From positions 169,349 to 233,348 of the forward strand of contig MNCI01007854.1 in assembly GCA_015680685.1 (NCBI GenBank): a DNA stretch of 64,000 bases. Reading direction: 5' to 3'. Numbering within the stretch: position 1 is the first letter of the stretch; the number at the start of each line of letters is the position of its first letter. The DNA is from Gnetum montanum (Eukaryota; Streptophyta; Gnetopsida; Gnetales; Gnetaceae). Position numbers and translations under genes: made by a program. The notes below the pieces were generated by a model. That model was not told the DNA's origin and searched no databases. It saw nothing but the letters and a program-made list of their open reading frames with translations. Shown here in pieces: positions 10,922 to 21,900 of the stretch.

Positions 10922-12640
10922 GAGGTCTAGAGGAATGGCCTGAAAGATGTTGACAAATAATTACAAAACACCACAGCAAACATGTCACCAACGTCATTTG
11001 TCAGCACAAGATCAGATATCGCTTTACCTTACTCAAGAGTGTTACGAGAATAAGGTTATGTTAGGGGACAAGGGGCATAGGCAATTCTAGGGAGATGAAA
11101 TTTAATGGTGGGAACAAAATGCAAACAGTGGATCATGATATAAGATGCAAATTCAGCATGGTTTATAGTGACCAACCATGGCATGATGTGGTTTGCCCTT
11201 GAAATGTTGACCTCTTATTGGAGTATTTATGAGAGCATCGAAGTCAATCTAAGGCTTGCCTAGTTGTAAAGCTGCAGCATTGTCAATTTTCCTGGGGATG
11301 TGCTTTGCCCCATTCTCTTTTTTTTTTGGGCAAACCTTCTTTGAGTTTGAGTTACTAACAATGGGTTCAGCTTACTACTGAATGTTAGCTACAAGTCGAC
11401 CATTGAAAAGATGGGCTTTATTTCCTAGGGATGATTCGTGTTACATCCACCTAGGCTTTGACCATGCAATAGAGGCACCTCACAAGATGAATTGTGTTAC
11501 ATGAACCATGGGTTCAACGGTTGATATGAAAAGAATGCGATGTGTGTCATAGTGTGTATGCATCAAAGGAGTGTGAAATCATGAATATGGGAAGGATGAG
11601 AGGATGTGGGAATGAAGGAATGGATGTGCATAGGCTATAACAGACATAAGGGGGATGTGCACTCTTGAGTGGCTCAACTAGTCCAATCATGCACATCAAA
11701 GTAATGTGATGACTTGCCACCATGATGAGATGCATCTTTGCATGACCACCTCTAAGGTTTCATCCTGCAAACATAACTAAGAGGGAACAAGAAAATCATA
11801 AAACGTGAAATGAAAGTGCAAATGCCAGATGTGAAGATGCTACAAGTGTCAAATGTTATGCCAGTTGCAAGTGCTCAGAAAGCTAGTGAAAGTGCTAGGG
11901 CAATGATGTTGCAAGTGTTCTGAATGTTGTACTAATGGAAATTGTTCCAAAAGAATCATCAGAATGATGGGAGCCGATGATGCTATGAGTGCTCTAAAGG
12001 CAATGGAAAGTGTTCAGATCAAATCAACTACATGCCAGTTTAAAGTCCTAGCAGACTGTGATGTGCTAGTTTATAGTCATAGCAGACTGTTCGATGCTAG
12101 TTTAATGTTGTAGTGGACAGTGGATGTTATGCCAGTTTAACATCATGACCCAAAGATGAGCTATGCCAGTTTATAGTCATAGCGGACTAGTGCTTACCTT
12201 GCTTGTGTAAGGTGTGATGCTACATGCATGGTCATGTTTTGTGCCTACAAGATCCTACAAAAACCAACTAGAAAGAAAACAACATCAAGTAACACCTGTT
12301 GTAAACAAGGTTAAAATGTATGAATGAAAGAAAAGCAATGCAAAAAGTGATAGTTTTAGGCCATAGGCTAGTTTAAGGCCTTTTTGGGCCATGTGTTTTT
12401 ATAGTTTTATGTTTTTTTTTTTCAAATGAAATGTGTAAACTAAGTTGAAAAATGTGTAAACAAAGCAAAATGCATGATCTAAGTAAGCAGGCAAAATGTA
12501 GACGGATAGGCTAGTGCAATGTAAACAAAAGTCAAAAATGCATGGCAAGTGGAGGTAAAGGGTAGGCAAGCACCTGCATTTTTGGCCAAGGGAAAGTCTT
12601 AGTCATGTAGTTGCTTTCTAACCAAGCATGGATTAGGGAG
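10922..12640 (-). other. interior of element B downstream of protease; no coding detected
   Basis: No RT, RNase H or integrase motif in any frame. It contains five of the eight copies of a 23-bp repeated motif (12034-12187) and short T- or A-rich runs. This is where pol would be in an autonomous relative. Confidence 0.6.
12034..12187 (+). repeat. cluster of a 23-bp repeated motif inside element B
   Basis: Copies begin at 12034, 12065, 12096, 12131 (partial) and 12165. The core consensus is AGTTTAATGTCGTAGTGGAC, preceded by GCT or GCC. Three further copies lie at 13861-13883, 15321-15343 and 15351-15373. On the minus strand the copies at 15321 and 15351 fall in an open frame and encode V-(R/H)-Y-D-(F/I)-K-L. 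Confidence 0.8.
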
Positions 12641-12685
12641 TGTGCAAGGCTTAGAAAACTCTAGGAAGCTATTGGCTTCAACCAC

Positions 12686-13762
12686 TCATTCAGGTGTGTT
12701 AGCCTTAGGCGCTACATTGGTTATTATAGGTGTACCACCAAGAAACTCTTCTTTTAAAACTTGTGCCATGTCTATGTCATGGAGAGTTGAAGAGGAAGCA
12801 TTATCACCATGGATGATAACTTGACCACCTTTGTACAAAAGGTGGATTTCTTGGTGGATGGGAGAGGAGATGGTCCTTAGTTGGGCTAGCCAAGGCCTAC
12901 CTAGAATCATGTTGAAACCTAGCATCTCCTCTATGATAGTGAAATCTACACTAGTGGGAAATTACTTTCTTACCACAAAGGCTAATTTGATTGTACCCCT
13001 GACTGTGACACATGATCTATTGAAGGATTTTAGACATGTGGTTTTGGTTAGCCTAATTTCATCTGTCAGGCCTAGTTTGTTGATGATGAAGTACAATACT
13101 AGGTTTGTTGCTGCACCATCGTCAACATGTACCCTGTGGATGGTACATTGTCCAACACAAATGCTAATGGATAGTGGAGCTGTAGTAACCTCCTCTTGTT
13201 CAGGTTTGACTTTGATTGCATTATTGTGAAACACTAAAGATGTTGAACTCGATTCTTGTCGTGTAGGGGGTAGCATTCTTGCATGGATGGATGCCTCATT
13301 TGTAGGGATGTCTTCTGCAATAAGAATGGAGGCCAATATCTTGGCCAATGCTTAGAAGTAGGTAGATGAAGTCCTCATTAGGTTGTATAAGCTCAATGTT
13401 GTGTTCTTTTTCTTGAGTGCTTGTTTTACCTGGGTTAATGCAACTATAAATTCCTTGTCATTAGTTGTTGTGTTGGCTTTGACTTCCTCCATGTGGCTTG
13501 AGAGAAAAATCTCTCCGGAGGTAGACTTGGGCTTGGTTTGCTTGGCCTGCTTAGGCATAGGGGCCCCAACATTCAATTGTTGGTTGGTGGTTGTGGCCTT
13601 TGCTTTGGCCATGGGAGTTGCAAGGTATTCATTTGTCCTCTTGCATTGCCATTTGGTGGGTCTACTTGAGTTGCTAGTGGGGTCAACCCTTGAAGGAGGA
13701 GGGATTAAGATGTTTCCCACTGTTAGGCTTTGGGTAGGTGAGGGGCCAACATGTTGTGGCAC
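12686..13762 (-). pseudogene. protease region of element B (interrupted frame)
   Basis: Three nearly contiguous minus-strand frames (13762-13352, 13348-12962, 12925-12686), separated by single stops, read as one protein. The first is a Lys/Thr-rich linker. The second carries a retropepsin-like 'VHVDDGAATNLV' with the D-x-G of an aspartic protease. The third has 'MILGRPWLAQLRTISSPIHQ', the typical segment after the retropepsin fold in Tat/Ogre-like gypsy proteins. The domain ends at 12686 with no RT behind it. It would process gag in the particle; activity is unlikely with the stops. Confidence 0.7.
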
Positions 13763-14146
13763 CCTTATGAAAAATGGTGATTTAGGTAGAGTTGGTGTAT
13801 GGTCAACTTGTTGTGGTACCTTGATAACAAAATGTCACTTAGCGGTTGATGTTGCATCATTCTAGTTTAACATCTTAGTAGACGGTCGCTATGGAACTTT
13901 GACCACAAAGGGTGATGTGGGTGCTCGAGGTGGCACTTTGATAACAAAGGGAGGCCTCTTGCTTATGGAGGTAGAGGGGACCCTTTCCTAGCTGGGAGGC
14001 ACATGGATCACAAAAGGTTGTTGTGTAGGTTTAGACTTACCACCTATGCTAATGGAATTTATGACATAGGAGGCATCATATGTGTTGGATTGACTCACCA
14101 TGTTAATCACCAGTTGGCCATGTTCTATCATTCTCTGCAGGTCATC

Positions 14147-15424
14147 CTAGAAAGCACGACCGTTGTCTATACTATGACCAACCAATTGGTGGTAATGACA
14201 ATATTGGTCCAGCTTGAAGTGTTGTGGAACTGGGGGCTCATCTGGCATTGCTAAAGCAGGGTTCCTTAGTAGTTCGTAGTACCTATCATGTTTTTGGCAG
14301 GTAATTGATGATATGTGTTTGTGTTGGATTTGCCTAGCTTTCAAGAGTTTCTCTAGTAGTTCAGAGGGTTTCATTGGTAGTGGTGTACACTTTGAGCGGT
14401 CCTTGCACTGAAAGTTGGGCCTTGTGATAGCCCCTATCAATGTAGGTGAGTTGGTGCTAGCATTGACAGTTTTGTTAGTTGGGGCTTTGGGCTGCTTAGT
14501 TATTGGGCCCTGGTTGGTTGCTTTTGTGCTTGTGGCTATTGTTATCACTATTGTGTTTTCTTGCAAGCATGTTGGTTTCTGTAGGCCACATAGGCTGGAT
14601 CATTGCTAACTTTCCCTACTTCCTCTACGCTTTTTGCTTGGGAAAAGGCTTGGCTAAGAGACTTTGGGGCAAGATAATACAGTTTGGACTTAATAAATTC
14701 ATTTACTACACCTTTAAAGATGGCTAGTAGATGTGTCTCTGCTAAGGGTTCATGCATTTCATTCAATGTAGTATTCCAACATTGGAGGAATTTTGGCATG
14801 GGCTCTAGAGGCCCCTATTTAACTTGCATAAGTTGTTCAAGGGTTGCTTCAGGCTTTAGGTTGTACCTGAAGTGTATCACAAACTTGGTTATGAGATCCT
14901 CTAAAGAGGAGATTGAGGCCTTGGGTAGTGCATGATACCAATCCAAGGCCTTGCCAATGAGTGACATGGGAAACACGCACATGATGGTGTGTAGCCAAGC
15001 TTGAAGGAGTAGGCATTCAAATCGAAATGTGACTAAGTGTGCATGGGGGTCCCCTTCTCCATTGTACTTGGTGAATTGTGGCAACTGGACCCCAGTTAGT
15101 AGAGTTAGAGGTGGTACTATAGGACTTATGGGGTCATCTCAATAGAAGTCCACCACCTTGATGGTGTCGGAGGAGGTAGCCTTAAGTCGATTGATCTCCT
15201 CCGTCAAGCTTTGGATTAGCTAGAATGCCAGATCCAAGCTTGGGAATGTGCCAGCTGGTTACATTGGCTAGGCTTGGGTTGGTTGCATAGCATAGGGAAG
15301 AATTTTTAGTTGTGGAGTTTTCTAGTTTAATGTCGTAGTGGACGGGTGTTGCTAGTTTAAAGTCATAGCGAACGATTACTAATGTAATGGTTGAGTGATG
15401 GGTGCAGTGATTGGAGTGGGTCAC
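14147..15424 (-). pseudogene. gag of element B (few stops)
   Basis: Minus-strand frames 15424-15182, 15084-14815, 14799-14548 and 14566-14147 overlap or abut. The second holds the retrotransposon gag core 'GDPHAHLVTFRFE...LDWYHALPKASISSLEDLITKF'. The last holds 'YCHYHQLVGHSIDNGRAF', a knuckle of the YC-x2-H-x4-GH-x4-C type whose final Cys is now Gly. Upstream, near 15351-15373, the frame contains the V-R-Y-D-F-K-L repeat. This copy is less eroded than the gag of element A, fitting a later insertion. Confidence 0.75.
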
Positions 15425-16251
15425 ACATGGATGGTTTGGACAGACACTACAGACACCGATGAAACAGATGGGATGTAGGATGCCTAAGTTTTTTAGGGCT
15501 GGGAGGTGGCACCTACATGAGCATAGTGCTGGGAAAATGCATTAATTGCTTACGAGGAAGGTTGAATTGGCATGGTCACTATCTTGGAGGGGATGGATGT
15601 ACCAAATCAAGGAGGGGTTGTACTAGGGTGTGGTTGTTGGAAGACATTGTGAGGGGGGGAGGGCTCTCATGCTCGAAGTGGGCCTCAACCTCATCTTCCT
15701 CATTCTATGAAGCTTCCTAGTAGGTTTTCCCTGCATCATGCTTGTTTGCACAGATGAGTTGGGACAATAGCTGGTGGTAGGGCTCTGTGAGTGGGCTTAT
15801 GTCAAACAAGGAGGGGTTATACTCTCATTCGTTCTAATGGACTTGTTTGTAGTCCTGTTTTACCTCTAAATCAAGGTAATCCACTAGTAATCTTGCTTGG
15901 ATTTTGGCATAAACAAAATTGTGTTGTTCATGGCTTAATGCGGCATACTTTGGCTGGGTTGCAGTATCAAATGTGTTAGACACCAATGTGGATTGTTAAT
16001 CTAGATTCATATTCATAGATCAAGTTGTGAGAGTTGCTAGTTGCAGAAAATGGCTAACTTTGAAAATAGTAGAAAAATGACAAAGTCTATCAGTAGCAAG
16101 GAAATGGCTAAGTATAGAAATATAGAAAATGGCTAGGTGTAACAATGCAGAAAAAAATGCAAAGTATGGAAATGCAGAAAGAAAAAAATGTTAAGTATGC
16201 AAATGTAGAAAAAATGCTAAGTATGATAACTGCTAAAAAAGGCCAACTTGG

Positions 16252-16270
16252 CCCTCCTTCTAGCACCAAA
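16252..16270 (-). other. primer-binding site of element B
   Basis: Minus-strand TTTGGTGCTAGAAGGAGGG lies three bases inside the end of the 5' LTR. It is unlike the Asp-type site of A, D and E, which supports B being a different lineage. The tRNA was not identified. Confidence 0.55.
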
Positions 16271-16273
16271 AAC

Positions 16274-17488
16274 TGTAGCAACAGAAAACATCAATGGCTG
16301 GAAATACCGAGAGGTCTTCAGGCGCATAGCCTAACCTCGAATCCATGTGAGGGTCGTGCTAGAGAGAATGGATTTAGGGTGCCCTGAACAGTCTGGTTGA
16401 TCAGATAGGGACTTAACCAGTGTACAATAACCTTTTTGCAAACAATGATTTTAAATGAAACACCTAGTGGTAGAATAAAAGAAAACACAATGTGCACAGT
16501 AGTAGAAACGTGCTAAAATGTGTAACGGGATAGTGTACACGATTGAACGCTTAACAATGCCAAAAAAATAAATGCTGTAACCATACAAAAAGAGAGTTTG
16601 AATAAGAAGATGCATCACCCCAGAAAAGGGGTACAGGTATACAAAGTGTACAATAGGCACAGTAGGAGCACAATCACAACCTCAGTCGTGTTAGGCTATG
16701 AAATCTGGTGCTCACTATGATAAACTATGCTTGCTGGGTTGATGTGGTATGCTCTGGGTCTCGTTCACCCACGGAGCTAAATGAAAAGATGTCAAAATGC
16801 CAAATGCCAAAAAAATGGAAGTGCCAACTACCTTGCTGGTGAAGAAATGCAAGCCTCCCTCCATTTTTCTCTTTTTTCCTCCACTCTTTCAAAAGAGGGC
16901 ACAGAGGTATTTATAGGGCTAAGGTTAGCCCAAAATGCAACTTAGGTGACAGGTGGCAATGCGGTGGGTGTTACACTATAGCGCTACGCTACACTGTAGT
17001 ACCGGGTGTTGCACTGTAGCACTACGCTACACTGTAGTGCTACGCTATGCACTGTAGCATTAGGTATTCCACTGTAGTGCTGGGTATTTCACTGTAGCGC
17101 TACGCTACATAGCATAGCAAGGTGCAAAAAGTGCCATCGTTCTGACACTTAAAAAAATCTTGCAAATCTGGTAGTTGGTGTCGTGCTATACTACGCTACG
17201 TAGCAGGGTCTAGAAAGTGTCATCATTCTAACACTTATAAAAATCTTACAAATCTGGCAATTAGTGTTGTGCTATGCTATGCAGCGTAACAAGCTATTAC
17301 ACTGTAGCACTACACTATATAGCGTAGTAGGTTGTTATACTATAGTGCTACGCTACGCACTGTAGCATCGGGTATTGCACTATAGCACTATGCTACATAG
17401 TGTAGCAGGGTGCAGAAAGTGCCATTGCTCTGACACTTAGAAAAATTTGCAATTGAGATGCCGAGATCCAAAATTTTGTGGTGTTTCA
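16274..17488 (-). repeat. 5' LTR of element B
   Basis: Partner of 9786-10905. About 95 bp longer, mostly because of extra units in the GTAGCGCTAC array. The two copies differ by many substitutions, largely transitions by eye, so the insertion is not recent. 16274 begins TGTAG and 17488 ends TTTCA on the plus strand. Confidence 0.85.
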
Positions 17489-18480
17489 CTGCACATTCTC
17501 TAGGATGCTCATGAAGTACCTTGTGGAGGCCACTATGCAAGGAGATGCATGGCCATAAAAATCATAATGGTAGGATACTATTGGCCCACAATCTTTAGGA
17601 ATGCCCACTAGTTTGTCAAGTCTTGTGAACATTGCCAATGTGACAAGGGGATGAAAATCCATATGGAAGGTCGTTAATAGTGGATTCAACCACTAAAACC
17701 TTTCGACATGTGGGGCATTGATTTCATGGATTCCATCATACCCATGTCTAACGGGAAAGCACATCATTAATTGCCACCAGATTTATACAACAACATATCG
17801 TCAATAGGTTTGGGGTGTGGCATTCACTAATTTTTGATAATGGAACTCATTTCACACATGCCACATTTAGAAAATTAATGCAATGCTTGGGGGATAGAAC
17901 ATAAATTAGCAATACCTTGCCATCCCCAAGCCAATGATCAAGCACAAGTAACCAATCAGGAGATTACAAAAATATTAACACAAACCATTAGCAAATATAG
18001 GAAGGATTAGAGCACAAAACTTAATGATGCTCTCTGCACTTATCAATCAGCTTGTAAACTTCCTATTGAATATTCTCCCTATGAGTTAGTATACAAAAAA
18101 CTTCCAAAACTTCAAATTCAATCTGAGCTTTGTACACTCTCAATGGCCTATGATCTAAACCTTGACCTAAGTTTAGCCCAAAAGGAAAGATTGATCAATC
18201 TAAGCATTCTAGATGAAAATCGCTTAGTGAACCTATCTTTGAATGATGTGAATAAGTCATTCAACAAGCAATACCATGACCTTAGAATTAGGAAAGTAAG
18301 GTTTCAACTAGGAGATAAGGTCTTCTACTGGAACCCCACAAATGTACCTTAAAAGGAAAAATTTCAAACATTATGGGAGGGACCTTATATAATTTATCAA
18401 ACCTTTCCCTTTGGAGCCATGATAATGCACAAACCTGACAACCCAAATAAAAAGCATTTGTTCAATATTTAACAAATTCA
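17489..18480 (+). pseudogene. integrase of element A (3' part of pol, broken)
   Basis: Resumes the pol reading interrupted at 9785. 17500-17690 matches the zinc-binding lead-in of C and D. The DDE core is full of stops. A clean stretch at 18143-18352 gives the C-terminal part: 'LDENRLVNLSLNDVNKSFN', 'QYHDLRIRKVRFQLGDKVFYWNP', typical of gypsy integrase C-terminal domains. No function is left. Confidence 0.75.
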
Positions 18481-19284
18481 ACCTTTCCTATAACCAAGAT
18501 TGACCAGTGTAAATACTGTCTCACCTGATGGACACCCACGTTCTATTTTTCGGATTTCCTCCTTCCAACTCAATCATGGGGGAGATGGCCATTTGTTTTA
18601 ACCATTACCATGACCTCTTAGTTTTTCTACCCTTTTTCTTCACACTTTTGATTTTACAAATTTTTGATTTTTAAATTTTTCTAATTTTATACCATTTTTT
18701 AGTACATTTGAATTTTCTTCGTTATTTTACACTTTCTTATATACTTTACTTTATTTTGTTACTTGTGTCTCTTTTGATTAAGTGTGATATTTTCTCATTT
18801 TTGCTAATAAATCTGCTTTATTTTCATAGGACACAATGTTTTTGTTATTGTTTACTAATGATGGTTTGTGCTTAATGTGTGATTGTCGATGTCTAGTTTC
18901 TATTTTTGAATTCTGATATCTAATAACTTTGACTTAGTTTATTTTTCATGGGACAAGCAATGAGTCCACATCATCCACCCATCCAAAGAACTCTATGGTT
19001 TTCCTTGTTCTGGGAATTTGAGGTCCCTTTTTCATTAAAGAAACTTTTAATCAATTAGTGACCTTGGTAGTTTTGAAATTAGGAAGGATCCAAAGGTTTG
19101 TAAAGGGCGTGACTTCAAGGGGACTCAATACTCTTTGTACTTTTCTTCTTGCTTGAGTGCTTGAGTGTTTTTTGTAAACTTCTTACCATTTCATACCACC
19201 AATGATAGGAAGACAAATAACATCATTACATGGTGTGGTTCTCATCATTAAAAAAATAAACAAAAACAATGAAAATTCAAAGCA
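18481..19284 (+). other. 3' noncoding region of element A, truncated
   Basis: Contains 'aatcatgggggagatgg' and T-rich sequence. It can be aligned, inverted, with 22780-23560 of element C and, direct, with 39660-40330 of element E. The similarity stops at 'caaagcacatccc' near 19284, where C-derived sequence begins in the opposite orientation. Confidence 0.65.
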
Positions 19285-21336
19285 CATCCCTATTTCCAAA
19301 CAGTGATTTCGATGGTAGACATTTGTCACAAAGTGTGTACCTCATCCATTGATAGATTTCGGTTCTCTGTGGTGAATTTCCTCAATTCAATGTTGACCCT
19401 AGCAAGCTGCTCTTGCTATTGAAGAATAAATTCTTGCATTTGACCAATTTGAGCATCAACATTTTGTAGGCAATGATTTTGCATGGTCAGTGCCTCATTT
19501 TCTTGGTGCATCTAATATAAGTTCTTTTTAATTAAATACATTTTAACTTTTTCCATAGACTATTTGAAGATGGCCATTATTGCTCCCTCCTCAACCTTTT
19601 AAAATCATTCCTAAAGCTGTTTGTTAGCTTCATATCTTGTTGGTGTTGGGCTAAGGATTGTTTACTCTGCAAGTCGAGCATAAAGTTTAGCAACCTCCAC
19701 AGCCAAGCATTGATTTTGCTATTGGGCCATTTCTAGTTGTGCCTCCTAAATGATGCATTTGCCACTTTCATTCAGAAACTCCAACTAGGTTGTAATGATG
19801 TTCTCCAAAAGATCAAAGATATCCAAAGTCAATTGCCCAGTTCCCACAGTCATTTCAGTAGTTGTTTATGCTAGGTTGCGTTCAATTTTCTACTGATTAT
19901 GCCTGTAAATGTCTACACATCTTGGAGTGTAGATACATCTGGGACAAATATCGTCAGTGCATTTAATGCTTCAACTACATGATCAACTACCACTTTTGCT
20001 ACAATTTCCTACCCTTGATGTTGCATCACTAAGATAGTTGCCTCTTCACCTTCCTACAACCTCATCAAGAAAGTGGTGGCATTTCAAAAATTTCTAGGAA
20101 TAGATGATGTGTTGCTAATGACACCATCACCTCTTGAGCATTGGGATCTGACCTCGAAGGTAACTTCATTCATCAAGAAAAGAAATGGAACCACCCCTCT
20201 TCATCTAACTAACTATTCGAGCCACCTCATTAAGGTGACTAATTGGTAGTCGATACACAAATGGATTTTCCCCACTCATTCTTGCCTATTGCTCTTGTTC
20301 ATTCAAGAGCTGCTCTCAGATTTATCGCAAACAATCAAGGACTACACAAGCCTTTGGTGTTGTCTCTTGAGTGGGTGGTGGTGGTGGCAGCTCCTTTTCT
20401 TGGATGGCTGCTAGTGTTTTATCCTTCATGATTTTTTCCCATGAGGCCAAGGGAGTATGCTTGAGAATGTCATTGGAATAGCGAATAATACCTACCCTCT
20501 TACAAATTTTTCTTATAAGGCATGGAAAGGGCAAGGTCCTCCTCCCATGTTCATTCTCCTTGAAGTGCTTCTCAATCTCCAAGTAAATTAGCTATGGAAA
20601 GTTAATGGGAAATTTCCTACTTAAAGCAACACATGCATGAGTGGAGAAGGCATTCACCTTACTTTGCCTCACCGTTGGATTAAGGTGATAGGCCGTAATC
20701 TTAAAATAAATTTTCTCTACTAGTGTGAGCACACCATACTCCTTATGGTCCACCTCGTAACATCATTAGGTCCACTTCCTTTTCACCTCAGGGTTGCCTT
20801 TTGTTGATATTTTCCCCAACTGTCTTTTGATGTTGGGCAACCCTAGTGCATGTGTAATGGCCTCCATTGAGTAGGACACTTGAATGTCCTTGATCTTTAC
20901 AATGGACCTTGGCCTTCAATTATTCTAAAAAAGATAGGTCTCTCCCATGTACCACTCCCCACATGGGAGAGGTTTGCAATTGTGTTCTGACATCCTCTAG
21001 AGCTTTCTCCAAAAATGGCTTGAATTTTATTTCTTAAAGAACTAATCTTTGGATCTCTTGAGACTTGATGATGTCTAGGTAGGCTTGAGTTAGAGTGACC
21101 TCAAGCTTAGGCACAAGTCTAGGTGCTTCTCCTCATTGAGATTATTCTATAGGCACTTCTTCTTCTAGAATCTCTCAAATAAATTCCACTTTGGGCTCCT
21201 TACGAAGAGGTCCCATTAAATGGATCACCTCTTATTGTTCTTGTTCTTGTTCTTGTTGGCCTCTTCCAGCTCTAGGTCATTTCTCCCATGGTTGTCATGA
21301 TTCTCCTTCTTGCGGATGCTTTTGTTTGGGTGCCAT
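19285..21336 (-). pseudogene. extra ORF of element C (plant transposon-protein / Athila env-position ORF), broken
   Basis: From ATG 21336 on the minus strand a protein of roughly 600 residues can be followed across stops. It starts 'MAPKQKHPQ', goes through an acidic/Gln-rich stretch, and reaches a central domain with 'AYHLNPTVRQSKVNAFSTH' and, in the open frame 20582-20322, 'EIEKHFKENEHGRRTLPF' and 'SWEKIMKDKTL'. That order resembles the 'putative plant transposon protein' domain (LPFP-x-LI signature) found in extra ORFs of Athila-like elements. 19870-19300 encodes heptad-like, Gln/Leu-rich sequence suggesting a coiled coil. The ATG is preceded by 'ttgtgattgtag', which looks like a splice acceptor. 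Function in the family is unknown. Confidence 0.55.
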
Positions 21337-21779
21337 CTACAATCACAATAGAACCATGGATTAGCAATCATTATGTAACCTTAAAAAAATTGGGATACCT
21401 TAACTCTTGAGGGTAGTTACACTTGGATAAGTTGTGACTATGGCTAAAGTAATTAACTTAATTTTTATTTCTATTTATGCCTTATTATTGATAAATCATC
21501 CCGAAGGTTGTTGAAAGGGTTAACTTGGAAAAAGTTGATGTTTATGTATGATTAAAGTTACTAACCCTTAGGGGAGTTAGAAAAATTTTCAAATTTTGCA
21601 TCAAAAACCTTAAGGTTTGTGGCCCCCATGATAAAGATCTTACCTCTAGTAAGTGTAGGATCAAAAAACGGAGTGATTTGGACAAATGGTGTGAAAGTTA
21701 TGGACTTTGGAAGCTTTTGGGCTCTAAAAATTACAAAAATTCCCCATGTGTTATGAGTAAATGACAAAAACTTCCAATG

Positions 21780-21900
21780 TATCTAATGGTATATATAGTA
21801 TTTTTGTATTGTGTCAATGAGGCCTCAATAATGGGGCCTCATTGATGAGGTCAATTGCATCGATGAGGCCTTGATGATGCAGCTATTGACCACTGTTAAC
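21780..21900 (-). promoter_or_regulatory. LTR-like promoter block upstream of the extra ORF
   Basis: The minus strand has several 'CATCGATG/CATCAATGAGGCC' repeats, then 'CTATATATACC' near 21790. The same arrangement (GATGNGGCC repeats, then TATA) forms the U3 promoters of LTR A (3768-3893) and LTR E (41835-41975). It lies about 450 bp before the ATG of the extra ORF. Confidence 0.5.

Larger units (their letters stand above)
9786..17488 (-). mobile_element. Element B: gag-protease-only LTR retrotransposon nested in element A
   Basis: Two LTRs (9786-10905 and 16274-17488) flank a 5.4-kb interior read on the minus strand: primer-binding site at 16252-16270, gag and protease at 15424-12686, then 1.7 kb without RT, RNase H or integrase, and a purine tract at 10906-10921. 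The insertion point is exact. Left flank TCACA and right flank CTGCA differ only by transitions, and removing B leaves sequence collinear with the uninterrupted integrase of element C (24620-24660). By content it is a non-autonomous element needing pol from elsewhere. Confidence 0.85.
3742..19284 (+). mobile_element. Element A: decayed Ty3/gypsy (Athila/Tat-like) LTR retrotransposon, split by element B
   Basis: Order on the plus strand: 5' LTR (3742-4681), primer-binding site (4682-4700), gag (from 4836), protease, RT and RNase H (about 7290-9780), then element B, then integrase (17489-18480) and a 3' noncoding region ending abruptly at about 19284. Gypsy order (RT before integrase), the Asp-type primer site and the 'VF-x-DDF' RT motif place it near the Athila/Tat group. 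The 3' LTR is missing: A runs straight into the truncated end of element C. Stops and frameshifts are everywhere, so it is dead. Confidence 0.8.

Noticed and set aside
13383-13865. 160-codon plus-strand frame in element B
   Set aside because: Shadow of the minus-strand gag-protease; hydrophobic, valine/leucine-rich composition typical of an antisense frame.
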